A DNA stretch of 64,000 bases from JBDHWG01 sp046328505 (GCA_046328505.1 JAXLWL010000005.1:682001-746000); one strand, 5' to 3'; shown: positions 1-12,692, numbered from the stretch's first letter. The notes: generated by a model from the sequence alone, not told the origin. Made by a program: numbers and translations.

Positions 1-2
1 AC

Positions 3-689
3 GCTTCGGCCGGCCAACCCCTGGCGGCCACGCGGCTTGGTGCTCCTGTCCCCTGGCCGTCCAAGGTGCTGGCGATCGGCCGCAACTACAAGGCGCACGC
101 CGCCGAGACAGGCTCCGATCTGCCCACGTCGCCCATCGTGTTTCCCAAGTTCACCACGTCCATCACAGCACCCGGCGCGCCGATCACCTGGGATTCGTCA
201 GTGATCAACCAGATTGACTACGAAGGCGAGCTGTGCGTTGTCATCGGGAAGACGGCGAAAGGGGTGAAGCGCGAGGAGGCCCTGGAGTACGTCGCCGGGT
301 ATATGTGCGGCAACGACGTGAGCGCCCGCGACCTGCAGTTCGCCAACGGGGGGCAGTGGGGGCTGGGGAAGTCCCCCGACACGTTCTGCCCGCTGGGGCC
401 GTGGCTTGTGACGAAGGACGAGATACCGAACCCGAACGCTCTAGGCATCCGCACGTACCTCAACGGCCAGGTCATGCAGGAGTCGAACACCGAGAACATG
501 ATCTTCGATGTTCCGACAATCATCGCGTTTGTGACGCGCACGATGACACTGCTGCCCGGTGACGTTATCATGACGGGCACGCCGGATGGCGTCGGCATGG
601 CGCGCAAGCCGCAGGTATGGCTCAAGCCGGGCGACACCGTCGTGATCGAGATTGATGGCATCGGCCGCCTGGAAAACCCGGTACAGTAG
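3..689 (+). CDS. Fumarylacetoacetate hydrolase-fold protein (5' partial)
   Basis: The reading frame is open to the left edge of the window, so the true start lies upstream. An internal GTG at 66 (MLAIGRNYKAHAAE) falls inside the conserved core and should not be taken as the start. The core carries the family blocks KVLAIGRNYKAHAAE, DYEGEL and GNDVSARD (acidic residues that bind the divalent metal), then MTGTPDGVG and a terminal GxLxNPV. Members of this family hydrolyse, isomerise or decarboxylate 2-oxo acids of aromatic or sugar catabolism (for example HpcE/HpaG). The substrate cannot be read from the sequence. It is followed after 18 nt by the DUF1444 gene, in a five-gene run that looks like one transcription unit. 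Confidence 0.85.
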   Translation, partial: ASAGQPLAATRLGAPVPWPSKVLAIGRNYKAHAAETGSDLPTSPIVFPKFTTSITAPGAPITWDSSVINQIDYEGELCVVIGKTAKGVKREEALEYVAGYMCGNDVSARDLQFANGGQWGLGKSPDTFCPLGPWLVTKDEIPNPNALGIRTYLNGQVMQESNTENMIFDVPTIIAFVTRTMTLLPGDVIMTGTPDGVGMARKPQVWLKPGDTVVIEIDGIGRLENPVQ

Positions 690-707
690 GCGGACCAGGA
701 GAGACAT

Positions 708-1520
708 ATGGGGGTCCAGCTCCTGACGATCGAACAACTGGCGGCGCGCATCGCGGCCCGCTTGCAGCAAACGCCCGGCGTCGCTACGGCGAAGGTGGGC
801 AAGGGTGGGGTCGTCGCCGTAACCACGCGCAATGCAGCCGGACAGCGCTCGTTCGACCTGGACGTGGACCCCTTCTACCGCGCCTATGTGGCCGAGCCGC
901 AGAGCCTCGATCAGGTCGTGAGCCTGGCCGCGCAACAGGCTCTCACTGTTCCCGGCAGCGTCGCCGGGGTAGAACAGCGAGCGGCGATTTCGGCGCTCTT
1001 GCCACAGATTAAGGATGAGGCGTTTATTCGCGACGCGGCGCGCCAGGGCCAGACTCTCGTCTCCCGCCCCTTCGCGGACAAGCTCAGCGTGGTCTACGTC
1101 GCCGATGCGCCGTCGATCATGCGCTATATCACGCAAGCAGACCTGCGTACACAGGGCTGGACGGCGCAGAACCTCGACGAAGTGGCGCTTGAAAACCTGC
1201 GCGAGCGCGCTAACACGACGGCATTCACCCAGGCCAACCAGGGTATGCAGACGGCGTTCATCTCCGCAACGGGCGACGGCTACGACGCGGCGCGGATCCT
1301 CCTGCCCGCGCTGCACCAGGTCCTGGCGCAGCGGGTCTGGGGCCGCCTTCTGTTCGGCATTCCGACGCGCGATATCCTGGTCGTCATCGGGGACGGCGAC
1401 GCAGCGTACGTCAAGCAGGTCGCCGCGCGGGTGCGCAACGATTTCGAGAGCCGTCCTTTTCCGCTCTCGCCCCACCTCTATACCATGGACCAAGGCCAGG
1501 CACACGTCTACACTGCCTGA
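708..1520 (+). CDS. DUF1444 (YtpQ-like) protein
   Basis: This 270-residue protein matches the DUF1444/YtpQ family. The middle carries a block of the type LVSRPFADKLSVVYV, then MRYITQADL, a DGYDAARILLP segment and the C-terminal PTRDILVVIGD strand. No enzymatic function is established for the family. The start ATG follows AGGAGAGACAT. It is 18 nt from the preceding FAH-fold gene and 10 nt from the following one, so it is very likely cotranscribed with them. I see no signal peptide or membrane segment, so a cytoplasmic protein is expected. Confidence 0.75.
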   Translation: MGVQLLTIEQLAARIAARLQQTPGVATAKVGKGGVVAVTTRNAAGQRSFDLDVDPFYRAYVAEPQSLDQVVSLAAQQALTVPGSVAGVEQRAAISALLPQIKDEAFIRDAARQGQTLVSRPFADKLSVVYVADAPSIMRYITQADLRTQGWTAQNLDEVALENLRERANTTAFTQANQGMQTAFISATGDGYDAARILLPALHQVLAQRVWGRLLFGIPTRDILVVIGDGDAAYVKQVAARVRNDFESRPFPLSPHLYTMDQGQAHVYTA

Positions 1521-1530
1521 AGGAGACATC

Positions 1531-2436
1531 ATGCAACTGTGCCGCTACTACATGCCGTTGCTAGGCGCTCGCGTCGGCGCGATTATCGACGGCGACGTCT
1601 ATGACCTGACAGAGGCTGAACCGGGGCGTCCTCGCACGCTCGGAACGCTCCTCGGGCGCATCACGGGGTACCCGGCGGGCGGTTTCGTCGACTGGGTGAT
1701 GGAGAAAGTCGAAGGCATGGTGCCCGCCGCGTCACTCGACGAGTTGGACAACGTCCCGGAGCATCGCGTACCGCACATGCTCGCGCCCATTGACAGCCAA
1801 GAGGTGTGGGCCGCCGGTGTGACCTATGAGCGCTCCCTGGCAGCGCGCGAAGAGGAGTCCCACCAGAGCGGCATCTACGACCGCGTCTACACCGCGCCGC
1901 GCCCGGAGCTATTCTTCAAGGCGAACCCGCACCACGTGGTCGGCCCGCGGCTCCCTATCCGCGTCCGCACCGATTCCCAGTGGAGCGTGCCGGAGCCGGA
2001 GTTTGTGCTGGTCATGGATGCGCGGGGAGCCCTCGTCGGGTACACCGTCGGCAACGACGTGAGCGCGCGCGATATCGAGGGCGACAACCCGCTCTACCTG
2101 CCCCAGGCGAAGGTGTACAACCAGAGCTGCGCCCTCGGCCCTGTTATCACGCTGGCCGACGGGCTGGACCCGAAGTGCGCGGCGATACGGGTGGAAATTC
2201 GCCGCGCGGGCGGTGTTGCCTTCGAAGGCCAGACGACCACCGCGAGTATCGTGCGTCCGTTTGCCGAACTGATAGAGTATCTGTGGCGCGAAAACGACTT
2301 CCCCCACGGCGTGTTCCTGTTCACAGGGACGGGCATTGTTCCGCCCGAAGACGTCAAGCTCCAGGACGGCGACGAGGTCGCGATCACGATTGACGGAATC
2401 GGAACGCTCATCAACCCGGTTGTGCAGAAGCGATAG
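1531..2436 (+). CDS. FAH-family protein resembling 2-keto-3-deoxy-sugar-acid dehydratases
   Basis: This 301-residue protein starts at the ATG after AAGGAGACATC; the frame is open further upstream, but that part is out-of-frame shadow of the DUF1444 gene. The C-terminal half has the FAH fold with GNDVSARDIEG and NPLYLPQAKVYNQSCALGP. The latter block is typical of the COG3970 branch, which includes 2-keto-3-deoxy-D-arabinonate and -xylonate dehydratases. The N-terminal part (about residues 1-90) is family-typical and divergent. A dehydratase acting on a 2-keto-3-deoxy sugar acid is the best guess, by family only. The next gene starts 4 nt after the stop. Confidence 0.8.
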   Translation: MQLCRYYMPLLGARVGAIIDGDVYDLTEAEPGRPRTLGTLLGRITGYPAGGFVDWVMEKVEGMVPAASLDELDNVPEHRVPHMLAPIDSQEVWAAGVTYERSLAAREEESHQSGIYDRVYTAPRPELFFKANPHHVVGPRLPIRVRTDSQWSVPEPEFVLVMDARGALVGYTVGNDVSARDIEGDNPLYLPQAKVYNQSCALGPVITLADGLDPKCAAIRVEIRRAGGVAFEGQTTTASIVRPFAELIEYLWRENDFPHGVFLFTGTGIVPPEDVKLQDGDEVAITIDGIGTLINPVVQKR

Positions 2437-2440
2437 ACAT

Positions 2441-3559
2441 ATGCACCTAGAAACCCTCGCGATACACGCGGGCCACGACGTCGACCAGGCGACCGGCGCT
2501 GTGGCGTCGCCCATCTACCTGTCCACCACCTTCGAGCGCGCGGAAGATGGCTCATTTCCCCACGGCTTCATCTACTCGCGCTCCGACAACCCGAACCGTC
2601 GGGCGCTCGAGGCGGCGCTGGCCGCGCTGGAGGGCGGGGCTGCCGCCGCAGCCTTCTCATCCGGCTCGGCGGCGACACTGGCGGTCTTCCAGTGCCTTGC
2701 GCCGGGCGACCACGTCATCGCCCCTAACGATGCCTACTATGGCACGGGCGTTATTCTGAGCGACATCCTCAAACCATGGGGCCTCGACGTAACGTTCGCT
2801 GACCTGACAGACGCGACGCAGGTCGCCGATGCCATGCGGCCGACAACGCGCCTGGTATGGGTCGAGACGCCGAGCAACCCCCTGCTGCGCATCACAGACA
2901 TTGCCCGTATCGCCGCGTTGGCCCACAGTGGGGGCGCGCGTCTCGTGGTGGACAATACGTGGGCGTCCCCCGTTCTGCAGCGCCCGTTGGCCCTCGGCGC
3001 CGACCTGGCTATGCACTCCACGACGAAATATCTCAGCGGGCACGCCGACGTCACGGGCGGCATTGTCGTTGGCAGGGAGGAAGATGACTTCTTCCAGCGG
3101 CTGCGCATGATCCAGCGCAACGGCGGCGCTATTCCTTCGCCCTTCGACTGCTGGCTGCTTCTGCGCGGAATTCGCACTCTACCGTATCGAATACGCGGTC
3201 ACTGCGAGAACGCCATGCGCGTCGCGGCTTTTCTCGCCCAGCACCCGAAAGTCGAGGTTGTCCACTACCCCGGCCTCGCCTCGCATCCGGGCCACGATGT
3301 TGCGGCGCGCCAGATGTCGGGCTTCGGCGGTATGGCGTCGGTGCAGATCAAGGGCGGCCAGGATGCGGCGATGGGCGTCGCGGCTCGAACCCGCCTCTTC
3401 ACGCGGGCGACGAGCCTGGGCGGCGTCGAGAGCCTCATCGAACACCGCGCCTCGATCGAGGGGCCAAACACGCGCACGCCGGTTAACCTGCTGCGTCTCT
3501 CCATTGGTCTGGAGCACCCCGACGACCTCGTCGCAGACCTGGCGCAGGCGCTTGATTGA
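2441..3559 (+). CDS. Cys/Met metabolism PLP enzyme (cystathionine gamma-synthase/lyase family)
   Basis: This 372-residue fold-type I PLP enzyme shows the full trans-sulfuration signature: SGSAAT near residues 74-79, the Asp-containing strand LVVDNTWASP (168-177) and the PLP lysine K196 in HSTTKYLSGHADV. The C-terminal SLGGVESLIEHRAS block is also present. Length and architecture fit cystathionine gamma-synthase, cystathionine gamma-lyase or methionine gamma-lyase; the sequence alone does not decide between them. The start ATG is 4 nt after the previous stop and the next gene starts 4 nt after this one. The neighbourhood lacks other methionine or cysteine genes, so a catabolic lyase role is as plausible as biosynthesis. 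Confidence 0.85.
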   Translation: MHLETLAIHAGHDVDQATGAVASPIYLSTTFERAEDGSFPHGFIYSRSDNPNRRALEAALAALEGGAAAAAFSSGSAATLAVFQCLAPGDHVIAPNDAYYGTGVILSDILKPWGLDVTFADLTDATQVADAMRPTTRLVWVETPSNPLLRITDIARIAALAHSGGARLVVDNTWASPVLQRPLALGADLAMHSTTKYLSGHADVTGGIVVGREEDDFFQRLRMIQRNGGAIPSPFDCWLLLRGIRTLPYRIRGHCENAMRVAAFLAQHPKVEVVHYPGLASHPGHDVAARQMSGFGGMASVQIKGGQDAAMGVAARTRLFTRATSLGGVESLIEHRASIEGPNTRTPVNLLRLSIGLEHPDDLVADLAQALD

Positions 3560-3563
3560 CGCC

Positions 3564-4229
3564 ATGATCGTCCAGATCTACGGCATCATGACGCCGGAGG
3601 ACGCGGCAATGGTGGCCGGTCTCGGCGCGGATCACATCGGCATCGCGGTCGGCGACAGCGGGCAGCCCGATGAGGTGGACACGGACACGGCGCGGCGTAT
3701 CTTCGCAGCGATTCCGCCGCCCGCCAAGAAAGTGGCCCTGACCGTGACGTCCAACGTAGATGAGATCGAGGCGCTGGCCAGAGCCCTCCAGCCGGACATT
3801 CTGCACATCGCCGCGTCGGTGTCGGATTTCGGCGCCGAGTCGACTTACGCCCTCAAGCAGCGGCTGCCCGATTTGCCGGTCATGCAGACGGTCGCCGTCG
3901 TCGGCCCTTCCGCGCTCTATGTTGCCGTCAAGCTCAACAGTGTCGCCGACTATCTGCTGCTGGACACCCGCGATCCCAACACAGGGCGGCTGGGCATCAC
4001 AGGACAAACCCACGATTGGTCGGTGAGCCGGCGCATCGTGGAGACGGTCGGTATACCGGTAATTCTGGCCGGCGGCCTCTCGCCGGAGAATGTGGCGGAC
4101 GCGATCCGCCAGGTGCAGCCGGCGGGAGTGGATTCAGCGACGCATACGAGCCGAGCGGACGATCCGCGCCGCAAGGACCCCGACCGCGTCCGCCGCTTTG
4201 TCGAGGCAGCGCGCGCAGTGATCCTCTAG
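3564..4229 (+). CDS. TrpF-like TIM-barrel protein lacking the catalytic cysteine
   Basis: This 221-residue protein aligns with phosphoribosylanthranilate isomerase along its whole length. It has the N-terminal strand IYGIMTPEDA, the LLLDTRDP strand, the TGQTHDWS segment, LAGGLSPENV and a terminal GVDSATHTS phosphate-binding region. The catalytic acid Asp is kept (D134). The catalytic Cys of the canonical KICGIT start is replaced by Tyr (Y6 in QIYGIM), and the ligand-side LHG motif reads LHIAAS. No other trp gene is nearby. It is therefore better called a TrpF paralogue with an unknown isomerase or other activity. It ends the five-gene operon. Confidence 0.7.
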   Translation: MIVQIYGIMTPEDAAMVAGLGADHIGIAVGDSGQPDEVDTDTARRIFAAIPPPAKKVALTVTSNVDEIEALARALQPDILHIAASVSDFGAESTYALKQRLPDLPVMQTVAVVGPSALYVAVKLNSVADYLLLDTRDPNTGRLGITGQTHDWSVSRRIVETVGIPVILAGGLSPENVADAIRQVQPAGVDSATHTSRADDPRRKDPDRVRRFVEAARAVIL

Positions 4230-4411
4230 CCACTGCGCGCTGTTCTTCGTGGTCTCGTTCTTGAGACAATTCTTGCCACTGATGCGTATCTCCTCCCCGC
4301 GTTGAGCGTCGTAACTGTAAATCCACAAAACACCTCGGCGCGGCTTCCCCCGCACCGAGGTTCTGTTGGACCATCCCACCCAGCCACGCATCATCACGCA
4401 AGGAGGCTCAT

Positions 4412-5632
4412 GTGGCTTTGTTCGACCAGCTCGTCCAGCAGTATGATTGGTACCGACGGCATGTCTGGGGCGTCGTGTCCCACCGCCGTTTGGCCCCCGC
4501 GATGCTCCCCGCCTGGAGCAACTACCTACACAGCTACGTCGTGCAGCCGGATCAACCGACCCACCTCCCCTTCGACATTCAGCTCGAAATTACAACAGTC
4601 TGCAATCTGCATTGCCTCATGTGTCGCGGCGCGCTGCCCATGGGCCCGGGCAAGCACATGAAGCTCGAAACCCTAAAGAAGCTCGTGGACCAGCTCCCGA
4701 TCCTCTACCGCGTGGTGCCGAAAGGCTTGGGCGAGCCGATGCTCAACCCGGCGATTTACGCGATGGTCGAGTACGCGGCGAGCAAAGGCTGCGCCGTCGA
4801 GTTTCACACCAACGGCATGTTCCTGGACCGCAAGCGCATCGCGAAGCTCATGGACGCGGGTATCTACGCGCTCACGGTCTCGGTCGATGGCAGCACGCCG
4901 GAGACTTTTGAGACAATCCGCGCTGGTGCGAAGATGGACCGCATCGTTGCTAACCTCGAAACGCTGCGCGACATGAAGCGCGAGCGCAATACTGACCTGC
5001 CCCACGTTCGCTTCCACGTCGTCGTCACAAAGCCTGGTCTGCCCGAAGTGCCAGACATTATCCGCCTGGCCGAGCGGCTGGGTGTAGAAGTCGTGATTCT
5101 CTCACCGCTCCACATCTTTGCCGAGAGCATGCTGCCACTCGCCGTCGATCCGGACGAATGGCGCAGCCTCTACAAATACCAGCGGATGGCGCGCGATATG
5201 GGCGTCACCCTGTTCTTCATCCCATGGGAGCCTGTGGAGCCTGTGCTTGTTGCCGGTGGCCGACCCGGTTGGACGGGCCAGCCGGCGCCAGACGATGAAA
5301 CGGCGCCAGCGGCCGTCACGCCCGAGGCGCGAGTCCCCGAGGCGCAAAAGCGGGGCAGGCGGCGTGCTCCTTGCCGCTACCCGTGGACGGGGCTGTATGT
5401 GACCGTCGAAGGCGACATCCTCCCCTGTTCCTGGGCTTTGGCGTCGGGGCGCAAGGGGCTGGGCAACGTCTACACCGACGATCTCGCGAGCGTATGGTGG
5501 GGCGAGGAGTATCGCGCGTTCCGCAGCCAGCTGACCGACGCAAGCCAGCCCTTGCCGGATATCTGCGCTACGTGCCCGCGTGTCGCCCATTACGAACGGG
5601 ACAGCGATGAGCTGATGCTACATAACAATTAA
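4412..5632 (+). CDS. Radical SAM protein with SPASM-like C-terminus
   Basis: This 406-residue protein starts at a GTG six bases after AGGAGG. C64-x3-C68-x2-C71 (TTVCNLHCLMC) is the radical-SAM [4Fe-4S] signature, followed by the KGLGEPMLN region and the VSVDGSTPETFETIR block of the barrel. The C-terminal region has further cysteines (CRYPWTG, ILPCSWAL, ICATCPR) arranged like a SPASM/twitch auxiliary-cluster domain. A Pro/Ala-rich insert lies between barrel and C-terminus. The family includes peptide and small-molecule maturases. The two downstream genes are a deacetylase and a glycosyltransferase, so a role in an envelope or glycan modification pathway is possible but unproved. Confidence 0.85.
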   Translation: MALFDQLVQQYDWYRRHVWGVVSHRRLAPAMLPAWSNYLHSYVVQPDQPTHLPFDIQLEITTVCNLHCLMCRGALPMGPGKHMKLETLKKLVDQLPILYRVVPKGLGEPMLNPAIYAMVEYAASKGCAVEFHTNGMFLDRKRIAKLMDAGIYALTVSVDGSTPETFETIRAGAKMDRIVANLETLRDMKRERNTDLPHVRFHVVVTKPGLPEVPDIIRLAERLGVEVVILSPLHIFAESMLPLAVDPDEWRSLYKYQRMARDMGVTLFFIPWEPVEPVLVAGGRPGWTGQPAPDDETAPAAVTPEARVPEAQKRGRRRAPCRYPWTGLYVTVEGDILPCSWALASGRKGLGNVYTDDLASVWWGEEYRAFRSQLTDASQPLPDICATCPRVAHYERDSDELMLHNN

Positions 5633-5653
5633 TGCATCAAGCGAGTCGCTCTC

Positions 5654-6469
5654 ATGCCGACGATTTACTCACCTAGCCGAGTCCACACCGGACAGCTGAA
5701 TATCCTGGCCTATCACGGCATCAACCCCCACGGCGCCGACCGCCTGACTGTCTCGCCGTCTCTATTCGCGGCTCAAATGGAATGGCTGGATCAGAGCGGC
5801 GCACAGGTTGTCCCGCTCGCCGAAGGAGTGTCACGTCTTCGGCGAGGCGATCCGAGCCGACTCGTCTCGATCACGTTCGACGATGGCTACGCCGACTTTG
5901 CCGACTTCGCCGCGCCTATTCTCGCCAGGCGTGGTTTCCCGGCGACGCTGTTCGTCGTCGCGGACAAAATTGGCGGCGTAGCGGATTGGCCCGGCGCGAC
6001 GAGTCAATGTTGCTTACTCTCATCCGACGAGCTACGACATTTGCTTGCTCAGGGCCATTCCATTGGTAGTCACAGTGCGACGCACGCTAGTTTGACGCAC
6101 CTCATGGCTGCCGATCTGCAAGCCGAGTTGCGTGGGTCGAGGCGTCGGCTGGAACAGTCGGTGGGCATCAGCCCCGCGGCCTTCGCCTACCCTTATGGCG
6201 CCTTCGGGAAGCGCGAGCGGGACGCCGTGGTAGAGGCGGGTTACGGTTGTGCGTGCGGCATCCGTGGCTGGAGCAATGCGCGCGACGCCGACTTATTCGC
6301 CTTGCGGCGCATCGAAATGTGGGCCGGCTACTCGATGCGTGAGTTCGAGGCGCTCATGACAGCGCGATTCAAATGGCCCCGCCTGACGAGGGCCGCAAAG
6401 CATATCGTGGGGGAAATCCAGCATGCAGTTGTCGGTCATCATTCCAAATCTACACTCACCAATTATTGA
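5654..6469 (+). CDS. Polysaccharide deacetylase (NodB homology domain)
   Basis: This 271-residue protein has a clear NodB domain: ILAYHGI near the start, TFDDGYAD (residues 74-81, with the catalytic base and metal Asp) and the metal-binding SHSATH (H140, H144). PYGAFGKRE follows, the equivalent of the RxPY motif. Such carbohydrate esterase family 4 enzymes remove N-acetyl groups from peptidoglycan or exopolysaccharide. No signal peptide is visible, so it may act on a lipid-linked precursor inside the cell. The last 47 bases overlap the following glycosyltransferase gene, indicating translational coupling. Confidence 0.88.
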   Translation: MPTIYSPSRVHTGQLNILAYHGINPHGADRLTVSPSLFAAQMEWLDQSGAQVVPLAEGVSRLRRGDPSRLVSITFDDGYADFADFAAPILARRGFPATLFVVADKIGGVADWPGATSQCCLLSSDELRHLLAQGHSIGSHSATHASLTHLMAADLQAELRGSRRRLEQSVGISPAAFAYPYGAFGKRERDAVVEAGYGCACGIRGWSNARDADLFALRRIEMWAGYSMREFEALMTARFKWPRLTRAAKHIVGEIQHAVVGHHSKSTLTNY

Positions 6470-7361
6470 CCAAACCCTCGCTGCTCTCGCCCACCAAACA
6501 TGGCCCATGAGCGAGACCGAGGTCATTGTCGTGGGGCTCGACCGCTATGGCCATGTCGCTCGCTTTCCGTTCGCCCGCCATATCGACACAGCCGAGCCGG
6601 TCAGCCCTGCGCGCGCGCGGAATATCGGCGTCCGCGCCTCGCGGGGCAACATCGTCGTCTTCCTGGACGCCGACGGGATCCCGCGGCGCGACTGGCTGGC
6701 TCGCCTCGCCGCTTGGTTCGAGAATCCTGACGTCGCCGTCGTGGGCGGCGCCGTCGACGTTGACTGGGATGAGCCATATTGGACGGCGTGCGACAATGCC
6801 TGCATGGTCTACCAATTCCTGCCAACGTCGCCGGCGGGCGAGCGCCTCCACCTGACCTCGTTCAACCTGGCCGTCCGCCGCTGTGTCCTGGACAAGGTCG
6901 GCCTGTTCGATGAGACATTTCCTCGCCCGGCCGGCGAGGACACCGAGCTAACGGCACGGCTGCGGCTAGCCGGCTACACGCTCTTCTTCGACCCTTGCGC
7001 AGCGGCGACGCATCGCCAGTCGCGAGGCTCCCGTGAGGCAGCGATGAGAAAGGCGTGGGAGATCGGCTACTACTCGGCGCGTGTCGATCGCCGCTACGCG
7101 CACCACCTGGGCTTCCCTGCTGTCCTGCTTGATCCGTGGGTCTTGCGCGTCGCTGCCCCTCTGCTTGCCGCCGCTGTCACATGGCGCATCCAGGCTCAAG
7201 TCCCGCAGGTGCGGCAGCGATCGCTCTGGTTCGGAGTCTATCTCGCGAAACTGGCATGGTGCTGGGGCGCGGCTGATCGCCTGGAGGCTGAGCCTGCGGC
7301 TGAGGCGAGGGACAGGCGACGGGCGACATCGGCGGCGCTACCAGGCAGCGCCGGGAGATAA
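6423..7361 (+). CDS. Glycosyltransferase family 2
   Basis: This 312-residue GT-A enzyme begins LSVIIPNLHS and has the nucleotide-sugar loop with FLDADGIP (the DxD-like metal site) near residue 80. An acceptor-side GEDTELTARLRLAGY block follows at about 170-185, the ED motif that usually contains the catalytic base. A hydrophobic stretch near residues 235-255 suggests membrane association. It starts inside the 3' end of the deacetylase gene. Donor and acceptor sugars cannot be inferred. Together with the two upstream genes it probably serves a surface glycan or glycolipid. Confidence 0.85.
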   Translation: MQLSVIIPNLHSPIIDQTLAALAHQTWPMSETEVIVVGLDRYGHVARFPFARHIDTAEPVSPARARNIGVRASRGNIVVFLDADGIPRRDWLARLAAWFENPDVAVVGGAVDVDWDEPYWTACDNACMVYQFLPTSPAGERLHLTSFNLAVRRCVLDKVGLFDETFPRPAGEDTELTARLRLAGYTLFFDPCAAATHRQSRGSREAAMRKAWEIGYYSARVDRRYAHHLGFPAVLLDPWVLRVAAPLLAAAVTWRIQAQVPQVRQRSLWFGVYLAKLAWCWGAADRLEAEPAAEARDRRRATSAALPGSAGR

Positions 7362-7625
7362 TCAAGTTTGACGGCGGTTGGAGTGCACCACCACGGTTTG
7401 GACCACGACGTGCGCAAGCCGAACCCTTTCGCGTCGTTCGCGGTCCAAACCCTTTCGCCAACGCAACGTAAGGAATCTCCCGCATTGGACTCTTACTCCT
7501 AGCGCCGTGAGGAACGGCGCGAGCGGGATGCGAACCTTTGCGAGAATGACGCGGGAGCGTAAGAAACGCTAGGGGAGCGCATCCTAATCAGGGCGGGTGA
7601 GCGACGAAAAAACACGCTCACCGGC
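7362..7625. other. Gene-free region upstream of the rRNA promoter, with a long palindrome
   Basis: No convincing gene is seen here. The notable element is a hairpin at 7395-7451: GGTTTGGACC (7395-7404) pairs perfectly with GGTCCAAACC (7442-7451), and ACGACG (7405-7410) pairs with CGTCGT (7432-7437). The motif AACCCTTTCGC occurs twice in it. It could terminate transcription from the upstream glycosyltransferase operon, although there is no T tract. It could also act in rRNA promoter control. Confidence 0.5.
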
Positions 7626-7660
7626 TTGACAAGGAGCGGGAAGTAGAGTATACTACACCG
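7626..7660 (+). promoter_or_regulatory. Consensus sigma-70-type promoter of the rRNA operon
   Basis: TTGACA at 7626-7631 and TATACT at 7649-7654 are separated by exactly 17 bp. This is a near-perfect housekeeping promoter placed about 250 bp before the 16S gene. Transcription should start near 7661. Confidence 0.8.
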
Positions 7661-7754
7661 CACTTGTGAACACGACACGCGAGGAGCACCTGGTGCAGCA
7701 CCCCGTGAGGCGAACAAAGCGATAACGGACCAGCGAGACCAGACAGCTACGAGC

Positions 7755-7800
7755 GGCCTGGCCTAGCGCCAGGCCTTGTTGTGTCCCAACGACCTTAACA
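7755..7800 (+). promoter_or_regulatory. rRNA leader hairpin followed by a boxA-like sequence
   Basis: GGCCTGGC (7755-7762) and GCCAGGCC (7768-7775) form a perfect 8-bp stem with a 5-nt loop. CGACCTTAACA (7790-7800) follows at a distance that recalls a boxB/boxA antitermination site of bacterial rRNA leaders. The boxA match is partial: only the TTAACA core agrees well. Confidence 0.35.
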
Positions 7801-7801
7801 A

Positions 7802-7818
7802 CTGAAGAGTGACAGAGA
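7802..7818 (+). other. 16S processing stem, 5' strand
   Basis: These 17 bases are exactly complementary to 9519-9535 beyond the 16S 3' end. After a C-C mismatch the stem continues for 4 more pairs (7820-7823 with 9514-9517). Pairing would loop out the 16S rRNA in the typical RNase III substrate. Confidence 0.8.
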
Positions 7819-7910
7819 CAGCGAGCTAGTCGACCAGGGAACTGGAGAGACTAGCAGCCAGACCGTCAAGTAAGAGCCTAAGCGCTACAGAGGTAGCGAT
7901 AAGAAGTGAT

Positions 7911-9391
<1,481 letters not shown>

Positions 9392-9551
9392 GGGAGACAC
9401 GCAGGGACGATCCTCTCGTCAAGGATCCCCGCCCTCCCAACTCGGGTCTCGCGTAAGCTTGACCCGACTAGGACAGATACGCCTAACCCGCGATCTGTCC
9501 ACCGACGGTCTCCCGCTCTCTCTGTCACTCTTCAGGGGTTAAGGCCCTGGC

Positions 9552-9633
9552 GATTTTAGATTTTGGGTTTGCGATTTTAGGTTGAAGAGGCGATGCCGAT
9601 CAATCTGAAATCCAAAATCGACAATCTGAAATC
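9552..9633. repeat. T-rich imperfect palindrome in the rRNA spacer
   Basis: A left arm at 9552-9585 (GATTTTAGATTTTGGG start) and a right arm at 9600-9633 (ending CAATCTGAAATC) are imperfect reverse complements over about 34 nt, separated by about 14 nt. The low-GC arms stand out from the GC-rich surroundings. They resemble small dispersed palindromes found between genes in several bacterial phyla. Confidence 0.6.
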
Positions 9634-9637
9634 GGTG

Positions 9638-9662
9638 GTGGCACGTTAAGAACTGAACAGCA
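9638..9662 (+). other. 23S processing stem, 5' strand
   Basis: GTGGCACG (9638-9645) and the 15 bases 9648-9662 are exactly complementary to 12685-12692 and 12668-12682 respectively, with a 2-nt internal loop. The two strands flank the 23S gene, giving the RNase III stem. Confidence 0.8.
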
Positions 9663-9743
9663 GGTGGAAAGTAGTAACTCCTGTAGAAGCTCGTGGAGCG
9701 CAAGCTTGCACGAGCGAAGCTCAAGATGAGCTGCGAAGAGCAC

Positions 9744-12617
<2,874 letters not shown>

Positions 12618-12667
12618 GTTCTTCGCTCCTCAGCTTGAGTGAGACGACGGGAGTGACTACGATCCTT

Positions 12668-12692
12668 TGCTGTTCAGTTCTTTGCGTGCCAC
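12668..12692 (+). other. 23S processing stem, 3' strand
   Basis: It pairs with 9638-9662 (15 bp, a 2-nt internal loop, then 8 bp) and lies between the 23S and 5S genes. Confidence 0.75.

Noticed and set aside
1015..1530. A start at 1015 for the second FAH-family gene
   Set aside because: The upstream part is the DUF1444 gene in another frame. The ATG at 1531 has a ribosome-binding site and the family N-terminus.
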